Positions 40,628-51,158 of a DNA stretch of 64,000 bases are shown in pieces. Under the pieces are notes generated by a model, which had not been told where the DNA came from, made no database searches, and worked only from the letters and a program-made list of their open reading frames with translations. Position 1 is the stretch's first letter. Every line of letters starts with the position of its first letter. Source of the stretch: Plasmodiophora brassicae (lineage: Eukaryota; Endomyxa; Phytomyxea; Plasmodiophorida; Plasmodiophoridae); NCBI GenBank assembly GCA_039704465.1, contig JASFAU010000015.1, forward strand, positions 558,001-622,000, given 5' to 3'. A program made the position numbers and the translations under genes.

Positions 40628-43548
40628 ATGGTCGGGCCATCTGTTGTCATCGCCGCCGTCGACGGCCGCCCGCCGATCTCGGTGACGGTCGGCGGCCACC
40701 CCGCGTTTGCGTACTATGAGATCCGGCGAGCCGTCGCGGCGGCCGCGTCGATCCCCGTCGAGCGCCTTCGCATCGCTCCGTAAGCATAATGGGGGTCCGC
40801 GTGGATGGCTGAACACCGACTCACGGCTTGCTCTGCGTGCACAGCGCATCGGACGTCAGCGTTCCTCAGAAGCTGACGTGTTCTGTCCGCAACCGCTCCG
40901 AGTCGGCTACGGTGTCAGGTACCTGTTCGGCGGACGTCACGAATGATCCCGGCGCCTGATCCCTGTCCAGTTGAGCCGTTTATCGGGGACGCGGTGCCCG
41001 TCACCGTTGATCACGCCGATACGATCGCCGACCTGAAGTTCCTCCTCGCTGGCCGAACGAAACTCCCTGCCGAGGCCCACGTCCTGACGCTCATCAACGG
41101 GTCACCACTGTCCGACGGGACGTGCCCGATCCCACCCCGCCTCCGGCTGTGGTACGAAATTCCCAGTGCGGTCCCTGGGCGTGGGCCTGCGCATCGATCC
41201 GTCCCCGTGCCAATCGGCAGCCTGGATTCGGCGCACACGACGCTGGCGAGCGTCCTGCAGCGATCGTTCAAAGAATGCGCCTCGTTCAAGTTCCTCGGCA
41301 CCCGCGACTGGAATGACGTTCGTCGCGGTTGCGCTACGTGCCCGTTTGCTGTGTTGTCGTAATTGTTCTGCACACAGGAGCATACGGAGCGCCGACATTC
41401 GTACTCCTGGCAGTCGTACCAAGACGTGTACAAGCGGTGCAGGAACTTCGCTGCAGGGTTGTCGGGCCTGGGCCTGCAACCGGGCGACAAGGTCGGCATC
41501 ATGTCGGTCAATCGGGCCGAGTGGGCGATCACAGATTTCACTTGCATGATGTTCGGCTTTGTCGCTGTCACGCTGTATGACACGTTCGGCGCCGACGTCA
41601 TCGAGTACATTATCAATCACGCCGACGTCAAAGCGGTCGTCGTCAGCCAAAACATGGTACGTAGTACCCATCTGCTGCCGGAACCATCGCACGCCACTGA
41701 TCGGCTACGTCAGCTGCCCCAAGTATCAAAGTGCCGCTCGAAATGTCCTTCCCTGAAGTACGTCGTCCTGATGGACGACCTTCCCATTGATCGCGCGTTC
41801 AAAGGCTCGGGCTTCACGCATCGCTTGTCGCAAATAGAGAGGTGCCGCTACCTGGAACCCCTGTTCCTACGACGTTTGACGGGGTATTGTGCACAGAGAG
41901 GGATCGTCAAGGCCATCATCTGCAGGGGTGCCCACTAAACCAGAAGACATCGTCTCCATCTGCTACACGTCCGGTACGACTGGCAAGCCGAAGGTGCGGA
42001 GGTGTGGAAGATGCGTTAGGGTTCCATCTAAGGGGGAACGCAGGGCGTAATCCTATCGCACGGAAACCTGGTCGCCGCCACGGCTGCACTTAATCTTCAC
42101 CTGCTGCAAGGTGGAACGCAACGACTTCAGCCCGGCGTCGACACGACCATATCGTACCTGCCGCTTGCACATATTTACGAGAGGATCGCCCAGCTGTCGG
42201 CATTGACTCGGGGCATCGGCATCGGATACTACAGTGGCGATACGGCAACGCTCCTAGACGACGTTGAGATCCTCAAGCCGACTGTATTCCCCGGGGTCCC
42301 TCGTGTGTGGCAACGGATCTACGACAAGGTCACTGCCCAGGTCAACGAAAGTGGGTGGGTTACGCGCAAGCTGTTCCAAGCTGCCTACGACACCAAGCTT
42401 TCTGCGCTGAAGGCCAACGCCCCGAATCCAGACTCGGGTCTCCTTGACTCTCTCGTGTTCAAGAAGATTTCGAACAAGTTCGGCGGCAACTTGACCCTGA
42501 GTACGTAGCCAATCTGTCGTAGACCAAGAAACGTATTGTGATCTGACGCGGCGCTTTGGACAGTGGTCTCTGGCGGTGCGCCTCTCAGTGCGCGCATTGC
42601 AACGTTCATGCGGATCTGTACGCGCTCAGCGTTTATTGAGGGGTATGGCCTGACGGAGACCTGCGCCATGACGACGCTGACGCCCCTGTCCGATACGGAC
42701 TACGGGCACGTTGGTATTCCCTCCTGTAAGTTCCTTCGGTGAGTGCCGGGTCGTCACCTTTTAAACCGGTTCGGCAGCTTGCTGTGAAGTCATGCTTGTC
42801 GATGTACCGTCGATGAACTACCTGACGACTGACAAACCGTATCCTCGGGGGGAGATTTGGCTTCGTGGTCCCAACGTGTTCCTCGGGTACTACAAGCAGG
42901 TTCGGGTGATGGTTCGCCGTCCACGATGATATCTGACGTTCGACGTGCTTCGTAGCCTGATGTGACCAAGGAATCGATTACGTCGGATGGATGGTTCAAA
43001 ACTGGTGACGTCGGTTTGTGGAGGCCGGATGGTCGTCTTCAGGTATATGGTTTCTTGCCGCTTTACTCGCCGTATTGATATCCTGCGCCCAGGTCATCGA
43101 TCGCGTTAAGAATATCTTCAAGTTAGCCCAAGGAGAGTACATTCGCCCTGAGCATATCGAGGGCGTGTACAAGATGTCGCCTTTCATTACCAACATATTC
43201 GTCTACGGTGATAGCCTCCAGACCTACCTTGTGGCAGTTATCGTCCCCAACAAGGAGGAGATCGTGAAGTACACAAGTACGCACGGGTTCAAGGGCGACT
43301 CGCGGGCCCTGCTTGAGAAGGACATGAGGAAACACGCTCAGAAGGAGGGTCTGCGTGGCTACGAACAGGTTCGACGCTTCGTCCTTGTCGACGAAGACTT
43401 CACCGTCGAGAACGGCCTGCTCACGCCTTCCCTGAAGCTGAAGCGCCACGACGCCAAGATCCGTTTTGAGCAGCAGATCAAGGAAATGTACTCGGCCGGC
43501 GAGGTCAGCACGGCGGGGACGACTGCTGGCCTCCAGAGCAAGCTGTAA
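40628..43548 (+). CDS. Long-chain acyl-CoA synthetase with N-terminal ubiquitin-like extension
   Basis: Eleven exons: 40628-40779, 40845-40918, 40971-41317, 41378-41656, 41714-41841, 41897-41993, 42044-42500, 42564-42725, 42778-42899, 42956-43042, 43093-43548; all phases agree; 786 residues. ACSL makes fatty acyl-CoA from fatty acid, ATP and CoA on membranes. The enzyme part starts near [20 protein letters not shown] and contains the P-loop [10 protein letters not shown] (ending at residue 359, split from GVILSHGN by an intron), GYGLTETCA and [10 protein letters not shown], with a C-terminal lysine-containing region [13 protein letters not shown]. Residues 1-150 are extra compared with animal ACSL and carry two ubiquitin-like-looking stretches ([38 protein letters not shown]). 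Confidence 0.9.
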
Positions 43549-43632
43549 GCTCACCGTGTACACCTCGTAATATACGTCGGCCTCTCCAGGCTGCGTCTTC
43601 GTTATCCACTCGTTTTATGACGACGACCGTGG

Positions 43633-45228
43633 CTACGACTGGTAAACGTCATCGATGTTGTAGACGTCCGGGTACTTGGCGAGATGCTGCTGGAGCTGAG
43701 CGCGTTGCTTCTGCAGGTGGTGAGGCACGTCGGCGTACACATCGGTGAACAGCTCCTCGATGCTGGGCTTCTTCTTCGCCTCGGCGACCTTCACCGCGTC
43801 AATAATCTGCCGACGCGTCGTGTCCAGCAGCGACTTCTCCTTGTCCTGGTCCCAAAGCCCTCGTTCTTCCAGGAACATTCGCAGCCGCCGCAGCGGGTCA
43901 TCGCCCTCTTGCCACGACTGGATCTCTTCCGCTGATCGGTACCTGAATCGACGGTTAGACCGCGCTGCGACCATCCGAGGACGCTTCCGGTGGCCAACGC
44001 TGTGGAGTCGTCGCTTGTGGAATGGTGCCCACGCCGGTACGACATGGCCTCAATGAGGATCGGACGGTTCTCCTCGACGGCGCGTCGGCGCGCCTCCTTG
44101 GTAACCTCGTAGCATGCAAGGACGTCGTTGCCGTCGACTCGCACCGCCTCGATGCCGTACCCAACGGCACGAGGCGCAACGCCATCGCCCCGATATTGAT
44201 CGGCGATGGGCGTGCTGATCGCGTACCCGTTGTTACGGCAGAAGAAGAGAACGGGGCAATCCAGGGTCGCCGCAAAGTTCAACGCTGGGTGGAAATCGCC
44301 TTCCGATGCAGCGCCGTCCCCAAAGTAGCATATGACACAGCGCCCTATCCAACCTCGCCCGGTCAGTCGCCTGAGGGGGGCCCGGGACATGCGATGGAGG
44401 AAGGACCTTGTTTGTCACGTTTCATGGCGTAGGCGGCGCCGGTGGCCTGCGGGATCTGCGTTGCCAGGGGCGACGAGATGGTGTGGTAGTGCAACTCGGC
44501 ACTGCCGTAGTGGACGGGCATCTGCCGCCCTTTGCCGAGGTCGTCGTGGGCCGCGAAGCACTGCGACGCGAACTGGTCCAGCGTGAACCCGCGCCACATG
44601 ATCACGCCCGGCTCCCGATCTGACTCACAGCATGTCACCGGGCAAAGCCTACCCACTGATGAGATAAAGGGAGACGTACACTGGCCGTAGACAACGTCAT
44701 CGGGGGCCAGGGCCGCCGCCGACCCGAACTGGAGCCCTTCTTCCCCCGTGCTTGTCATCTGCATCCGCCAATGTCAGCAGAGCCAGCAACGGATCACAAA
44801 GCTGCCGCCCGATTACGTAGAACGAGATACGCCCCTGGCGCTGAATGTCATCTACAGACGGCCATGTTCAGAGGGCGCACTGCACGTGATCATGGCCGAG
44901 GGCCTTACAGAATATCGTGTCGAGGACCCGTAAGCGGTTCATGCCTTGGTAGATTTCAACGAGGGTGCCGTTGTCGACCTACCCGGCGCGTGTCAGATGA
45001 CGGATTCGGCGTTGCCTGCGCAGTGATCCGCCCGACCTGGACGTTGTGGCTCGCGTTCAGGAGCTTGCCGTCTTCGTCCACGACACGGTACGTCGGGATG
45101 TCGCACCGGGCGCTCTGGAACGCCATCTCGTTCGTGAACGCCGTCAGCTTGACGCCCGGGTAGTACTCGACGGACGACGACGAGAGCAGGCGACGCGCGC
45201 CCCGGGACTGCAACGCTCGCCACATCAT
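43633..45228 (-). CDS. BCKDHA: Branched-chain 2-oxoacid dehydrogenase E1 alpha, mitochondrial
   Basis: Seven exons: 45037-45228, 44909-44978, 44817-44851, 44680-44758, 44407-44619, 43999-44344, 43633-43942; introns 52-64 nt and phases agree; 414 residues (human 445). It decarboxylates the 2-oxoacids of Leu, Ile and Val with thiamine diphosphate. The N-terminus [19 protein letters not shown] is a mitochondrial presequence. The thiamine-diphosphate site shows as [16 protein letters not shown] and NNGYAIS; the phosphorylation loop [16 protein letters not shown] is intact, so kinase control is likely. [12 protein letters not shown] and [20 protein letters not shown] match the family. Confidence 0.95.
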
Positions 45229-45515
45229 CGCCCACCGATGACCGTCTGCCGACGGTGGCTGCGCCCGCTGTCGCCGTGCCCCCTATTCCCCGCGAAACAC
45301 CCTACGAACCCAAAAATGGACGACGCACCGCAGGTAGGAACTACAGCCCCCCGGGATGCAGTCCACTGGGCCGACGGGCGCCCCGCCCGTCGGCGTCATC
45401 CAAAAATGGAACGTGACGCATCGAGGCGGGGAATCGGAACGTCCGTCGTGAAGACTGCCCTCGGTAGCCGAAACGCGGCGTTTCTTGTCGGACGGAGTGT
45501 CCGGCGCTAGGGCAG

Positions 45516-46025
45516 ATGGGATCGGCGGTGTCAACGTCGTCGTCGCTGAACGTGGCGTTGCTGGAGTCGCAGGTGTACAGCGAGCCGGCGGGCAGTGCTG
45601 TGCCCGGGAAGGCGCCCGGAGGTGCGCGCTGGACGGTGCTGGCGGACCGCGGGCCGATGCAGGTGGTCGTGACGCCTTGTGGCGCGTCGCCGATTATCGT
45701 CAGGCGGGATCGTGCCGTCGGCACCTGGACTGTGGAGGCGGGGGAGGCCTGTACCTGGAGGTAATGCGTCGGGGATACCGGGGGCCACCGTGGTCGTCAT
45801 TGCGATGTCTTTTGTAGGACGAAGACGTCACGAGAAATGGCGGACCTGCTGGCCGAGTTGACGGCCGGATCCCCAACAGCGTCGCTGCAGGTCAGGACGC
45901 CGAACGGCGACGTACTAAGCGACCACTGTCTATCGTTCGACGGCGCCACTGCCACGATCAAACGGCACAAGCTGGAGGCCGCCATTGTCCCCATCCTGGA
46001 ACGTCCAGATCACGCCGGCGGATGA
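45516..46025 (+). CDS. Small protein with predicted N-myristoylation site
   Basis: Exons 45516-45760 and 45818-46025, a 57-nt intron (GTAATG..TAG, phase 2); 150 residues. MGSAVSTSS fits the N-myristoylation consensus (Gly2, Ser6). The rest is beta-like (SPIIVRRDRAVGTWTVEAGE, SLQVRTPNGDVLSDHCLSFD) with a helical end. No family recognised. Divergent from BCKDHA, 287 bp away. Confidence 0.5.
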
Positions 46026-46471
46026 CCACATGACCCTTCGTCCGCGTCGACCGACCCGCATGTTGCTGCTGCTCAATCGTCAACGATTGCTCGCGTCCTG
46101 CCGTATGATCCCCTCGCTGGCCGCACGCTGCCCCGGGGTCACTTGCACTACCGACCGCCGCCGCGCTACCAGTATAAACGCGCGGTTTCCTCGATGTGGC
46201 GGCAGTCCAGCGCAGGAACGGACTGGCGCGGCGGCACGGGCACCGTCGTATAAAGTGCGACTGAGCGGGGTGGCGATTTTTGGAGTCGCGCCGTGCGCTC
46301 GTGCCGCCCTGCGCCAGTGCCGAGTGGGGGGCGTAGTGGTGGCACCGCGACGGGTGATCGACCGGACCGGGGCGCGTCACTTCGCATTTTGGCGGGCGGC
46401 GCCAACGTTTGCGTTGGCGGCTACCGTCACGACACGCGTCCGATAGCAGCGCGGCGTGCATCGTTGGGATC
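46026..46471. other. Intergenic, no recognised gene
   Basis: 446 bp upstream of the FYVE-PB1-SH3 gene. CGTATAAAGTGCG near 46249 is a candidate TATA element about 220 bp before the start codon. Confidence 0.4.
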
Positions 46472-48121
46472 ATGGTCGATAACGGGCGCGCCATCCTGCC
46501 CTGGACGAAGCACGTTGCCGTGCCCGACTGGTCCGAGGATGCCAACAAGTGCACGCGGTGCCTGGAGCGCCTGCAACGGTCGCACTCGCACGTAGGCAGG
46601 GCGGCGGGGGAGGGCGTGCGCAATGGCCCCGCGGCTGATCGCGTTGCCAGAATTGCAGGCTGTGCGGGCAGCTGTTCTGCTCGTTGTGCACCGGCAAGTT
46701 CCATGTCCCGGGTGAATTCAGGCGGAAGGCCAAGACAGGTCAGTGCCGGGTGAGCATGCCGCCTGCTGCAGTTACGCCAACGTAGGCGCGTTCGCAGGCC
46801 CAGTTCGCGTGTGCTTCGCATGCGTGCAGTCGTGTGTGGACGAACGCGATAAGCACATGGGGCCGGGGATCACCGAGCTGTCACGCCCGGGCCTTCGCCG
46901 CTCCGTCGACGAAGCGGGGCGGATCCATTACCATGCGCCTGTCTGGTCACTGCCTCGCAAGCACGCCTTCTGTCATATCTGTGATCGCGATTGCGGCAAA
47001 GGCGCCATATGTCATTGCTGTGGATCGATCCATTGCTCCGACTGCACAGCGTCCATGGATGTCCCTCCTAGCTTCCGGAAGCAGGTAGGCCTGGTGCAGG
47101 TACCATGATCGCTGGCCTGTGCGGCTTACTCGCTCCGAACAGGGCAAGAACCCAGTGCGAGTCTGCTTGCATTGCCGTTTCGACTTGTTCGGGGGAGCCA
47201 TTCTCGATGAAGAGCCGTTAGCGTCGGCGACGCCGGGGAGCAGGAAGTCGCTGTCAGAGTTGCCGTCTGTTCGAGACGCTGGGGGCAGCGTATCGGATTC
47301 GAACGATGGTCGTATCGGCGAGGGTTTCGGCTGACGATGGGTTTCTGACGACGTCTGCGCTCAGATGCCGACCCTGTGGTACGGATTGCTGTTCAGTGGG
47401 AGAGCGCGTCCTTCCCCGTGACCACCGTTCGTGTTCGCCCGAGCGTACCGCTTGATGACCTCCATGAGCAGCTGTGTGGCGAGATGCCCACCCTGCGCAG
47501 TCGCCAGTTCAGCTACCTGTGTCGAGGCCGTCCCGTTCACAAAGATCACTGGGATATTGTAAGCCGTCCCAGACGCTGCAGATCGTTGAGACCGTTCTTG
47601 AGCGGGGCCTACCTAACAGTTCACGGCGAACCACGTACGACCTGTACTGTGGCTAAGGGAATGCTCATCATCGGCGCTGTCGCCACCGGCCTCTCTTCCT
47701 GCTGCGATGCACTCGTTGTCGTTTTCGGACAAGGCTCCCGGTCGAACGCATTCGCCCAGCGACCAGCAACCGACCAAGCAGCAACCAGGCCACCCTGGCT
47801 CCAGGATGCCGACTGGGTCCGCTGTTCATCGCAAGGCATCCGGGCCGATAGTTGCCCAGCCCGACGTCATCGGCCAAGTCACCGCGTTGTTCTCGTTGGA
47901 GTCGACCCGAGAGAACTTTCTCTCCTTCAGCAAGGGCGACGTGATCGACTTGCTCATCCGCAAGGTGCCGCTGGTCTGGCCCCCCCGTTTGAACGTGCCC
48001 CTGCTGACCGTTTGTCTGTGTGCAGCCGGACTCGAAATGGTGGTTCGGCCAGGTCTGCAGCCAAGACGGCGTCCTGAGAAAGGGTTGGATCCCGTCGAAT
48101 TACGTCGCCGAATTGCGCTAG
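46472..48121 (+). CDS. Tandem FYVE / PB1-like / SH3 adaptor protein
   Basis: Seven exons: 46472-46591, 46651-46738, 46798-47084, 47143-47308, 47365-47558, 47620-47964, 48026-48121; phases agree; 431 residues. FYVE 1 (about 10-85): WSEDANKCTRC, HNCRLCGQLFCSLC, PVRVCFAC. FYVE 2 (about 125-180): CHICDRDCGKG, CHCCGSIHCSDC, PVRVCLHC. The RR-HHCR pocket is altered in both (SHSHNCR; GAICHCC), so PI3P binding needs testing. Then a PB1-like domain (about 222-285): VVRIAVQWESASFPVTTVRV and LDDLHEQLCGE. The C-terminal SH3 is clear: LFSLESTRENFLSFSKGDVI, SKWWFGQV, KGWIPSNYVAEL. The join of FYVE and PB1 exons rests on a 56-nt intron (47309-47364); without it the second half would lack an ATG. Confidence 0.8.
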
Positions 48122-48219
48122 CCCGTTAAGCATATCGTGCGCCTGCCCAGCCCGCACCGCATTCCTTCGCTCGTTACCGACTCGTCAATGCATTGCGAAT
48201 TTAGGGACCACGCCTCGCG

Positions 48220-48681
48220 TTATTGTCGTAGAATAGCGGACCTCGTCCGCGAGTTCGGTGCCGTGTACCGCACCAGGACGATGAGCTCGTAGACGTCGAC
48301 GACGCGCGTGATCGCAAACGAGAGGCAGCCCAGCACCCAGGACCAGTACACCTCGGTAACCGACGCCGCCGCAGATCGCAGGCGTACCGGTATCGCCCCC
48401 ACGTAGATCACGACGAACAGCGCAACCCAGAGCCCCACAAGGACGACCCTCAACGCGATGGCGCCAGCGAACGGTTTGCGATTCTGGATGGCGAGCGCGA
48501 TGACAATGCACTGCGCGATCTCGCCGGCGGCCAGGACGCCCAGAAGGACGCGGGCGAGTACGCTGTCGACTTCGGGGTACCTCGCGGCCGCGAACGCGTA
48601 CAGGGCCGCCCGGGTGAACGCCAGCACCGCAAAGCTGACCAGCGCCGTGAACGGTGGCACACAGCCGCAGAAGCGCGTCAT
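48220..48681 (-). CDS. Four-transmembrane protein, unknown family
   Basis: 153 residues from MTRFCGCVPPFTALVSFAVL. Four hydrophobic segments (TALVSFAVLAFTRAALYAF, VLLGVLAAGEIAQCIVIALA, ALRVVLVGLWVALFVVIYVG and YWSWVLGCLSFAITRVVDV). Convergent with the SH3 gene (98 bp). Confidence 0.6.
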   Translation of the reverse strand: MTRFCGCVPPFTALVSFAVLAFTRAALYAFAAARYPEVDSVLARVLLGVLAAGEIAQCIVIALAIQNRKPFAGAIALRVVLVGLWVALFVVIYVGAIPVRLRSAAASVTEVYWSWVLGCLSFAITRVVDVYELIVLVRYTAPNSRTRSAILRQ

Positions 48682-48849
48682 CGATCGAGCGAATGCAGGG
48701 GGGGCGCGCGCCCCACAGTCAGCGGTCGGGTCGCACTGTGGCGTGACTCGCTCGCTCGGCCGTTGTTGTTGAGGCCGCGGACGGGCCTTCAGTGACCTTC
48801 GTTTTAGTCAAGGGATATCCGTGCGCGCTCGTCGCGAACCGTTCCTCAG

Positions 48850-50703
48850 TTACATCATCTGCGGGCGCCCCTGGTCGGGCAGGCCTTCGCTCTTCGGGTT
48901 CCGGATCGTTTCGTCCACAGACATGATGACGCAGGCGGCTTCGGTCGCTGCCGCCAGTGCGTTCTGCTTGACGAGCGCCGGCTCCCAGATGAAGCTTTGG
49001 AACGCGTCGACGGTACCGCTGTTGTCGATGTCGACGCCCTCCCATCGTTTGCCGTTGGCGTGGGCGGCCCGCAGAGCCGACACGATGTCGGTGCTGTCGA
49101 ACCCGGCATTGTGCGACAGCTGGCTGGGGATGACTTCCAGAGCGCGCGCGTACGCCGCAATGATGAGCTGGCGCTTGTCCTTGATCTTGGAGGCGTACTC
49201 GCGCAGGTAACGCGACAGCTCCATTTCGATCGCGCCCGCACCCCCAACGACACTCTTGTGCTGGAGCGTCCGCTTCACGATCATGATCGCATCGTGCAGC
49301 GAGCGTTCGGTCTCGGCGATGAATTGCTCGGCGCCGCCGCGGAGGATCAGCGTGGCCGTCTTCGCCGTCGGGCACCCTGTGAACACGTTGTACCGCTCCG
49401 ACCCAATCTGCTTCTCCTCAAACAGCTCGCAGGACCCCAGGACCGATTCGTTGATATTCTGCAGGCTCGTCTGGATCTTGGCGCCAGTCGCCTGCGGGCC
49501 AGTACGGTTAGACGGGGACGATGATGTGACATGACGGCGTCAGACGCACCTGGCAAACACGCTTGAGGTCGTCCAGCGGGACACGCCCGGAGCAGTGGAT
49601 GTCACGGTCCGCGAAGAACTGGGTCGCCAGGTCGCCGATCGGGAGCCGCGACAGGACAATCTTGGCGCCGCTCTTCGCGATCAGCTCCAGCTTGTCGTAG
49701 ATGATCTTCCATTCGGCATCGACAATCGACTGGTACTGCTCCGGGTTCGAGATGCGGACCTCGGCGTTCTCCTTCTCCGACTTCAGCTCGAGCTCGACGT
49801 TCAGCGCGACAATCTTCGGCTGCTTGAACAGTTTCGGCTGCTGCTCGAAGCCGGCGTAGCTGAACGTCTTCTTGAAGGCGACGCCCCGCACGAGGAAGCA
49901 ATCGGTGACAGACCCGCCGTTGATCTTCTTCATCCCGATCAGGTCCAGGTTCAGCTCGGCCGGGTCCAGCGACATGATCGCGTCGACGATCAGGGGCGCG
50001 AAGAACGACTTGTAGTCGCAGATCAGCTTCGAGTTCAGCGACGTCTCGGCGCATCGCTCCAGCATCTGGCGCTGATCGCATCCCTCCGTGTTGACCTGGA
50101 CGGCCAGGTCTGGGCGAACCGTTAGTCTCAGCGGCGCTCAGCAGACGACAACGAGCAACGATTGGCAACCTTGGATCTTGTCCAGCGCGGCCTGAAGCGC
50201 CTGACGGTACGCGCGGATGATGACCTGCGGGTGAACGCCATCCTCGACGAACGGCTTGGCGACCTTCAGGAGTTCGCCTGCACCACTATCATATGAGCAG
50301 GTGCGAACCGTACGAACACAACGTCGGCGGTACTTACCGGCCAGAAGGCACACGCTGGTCGTCCCATCGCCGACCTCGTCGTCCTGCGATTTGGCGACGT
50401 CGACGAGCGTCTTCGCCGCGGGGTGGACAATGTCCAGCAGTTTGATAATCGTGGCGCCGTCGTTGGAGATCGTGACACCTGGTCCGACGGGGGAGGGGTT
50501 AACGGATCACATAGCCGACGGCGACGGGCACGCGGCAACCGACCCTCCTTGTTGTGGATGAGTTTATCCATGCCGCGCGGGCCGAGCGTCGTCTTGAGGA
50601 TGTCGGTGACGGCCTGCACGGCGTTGATGTTCGAGATCAGCTGCGGTTTGCCCTGCGACTTGTCGGTGCCCTCCTTCAGCAGGATAATGGTCGGCTGCAT
50701 CAT
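48850..50703 (-). CDS. CCT7: Chaperonin CCT subunit eta
   Basis: Five exons: 50544-50703, 50338-50478, 50170-50277, 49550-50109, 48850-49491; introns 58-65 nt, phases agree; 536 residues (human 543). It is one of eight subunits of the cytosolic TRiC ring that folds actin and tubulin. Matches: [12 protein letters not shown] (nucleotide site), [30 protein letters not shown] (ATPase Asp), [14 protein letters not shown] (eta-specific), [17 protein letters not shown] and [15 protein letters not shown]. The first of two tandem ATGs is used as start. The C-terminal GGRGR-type tail of animal CCT7 is absent. Confidence 0.95.
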
Positions 50704-50789
50704 GATGACGGATCGACGACCGCCGTTGGGCCAATCGAGCAACGCACACCGCCACGGACTATCGCCGATACGTCTATTTACGGTATTGA

Positions 50790-51065
50790 GCGACTGCGTG
50801 CGAGCTGCAAGGCGCCGCCAGTTGGCTGTCGTCAGACGTCCCAGTGCGACTGCGTGCGAGCTGCAAGGCGCCGCCAGTTGGCTGTCGTCACCGCCCCAGT
50901 GCGACTGCGTGCGAGCTGCAAAGCGCCACCAGTTGGCTGTCGTCACCGCCCCAGTGCGACTGCGTGCGAGCTGCAAGGCGCCACCAGTTGGCTGTCGTCA
51001 CCGCCCCAGTGCGACTGCGTGCGAGCTGCAAAGCGCCGCCAGTTGGCTGTCGTCACCGCCGCAGT
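50790..51065. repeat. 55-bp minisatellite, five copies
   Basis: Units begin GCGACTGCGTGCGAGCTGCA at 50790, 50846, 50901, 50956 and 51011 (spacing 56, 55, 55, 55). Each continues through GCCAGTTGGCTGTCGTCA. Copies differ at a few positions (AAGGCGCCGCC or AAAGCGCCACC), alternating in a pattern that suggests two-unit duplication. It lies 87 bp upstream of the CCT7 start codon. Confidence 0.9.
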
Positions 51066-51158
51066 CGCCCCCCAAGACACCCACCCGTCAAACACGCGCC
51101 CGAACGCCAACCCGGATGGCGTTGGCCGCGGCACACGGTGCGTAACAGACACGACACA

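Noticed and set aside
47290..47310. tRNA gene suggested by GGATTCGAAC
   Set aside because: No acceptor stem, D arm or anticodon arm could be folded around it, and it lies in an exon of the FYVE gene.
50790..51065. CRISPR array
   Set aside because: Units are contiguous 55-bp tandem repeats without unique spacers, and the DNA is eukaryotic.
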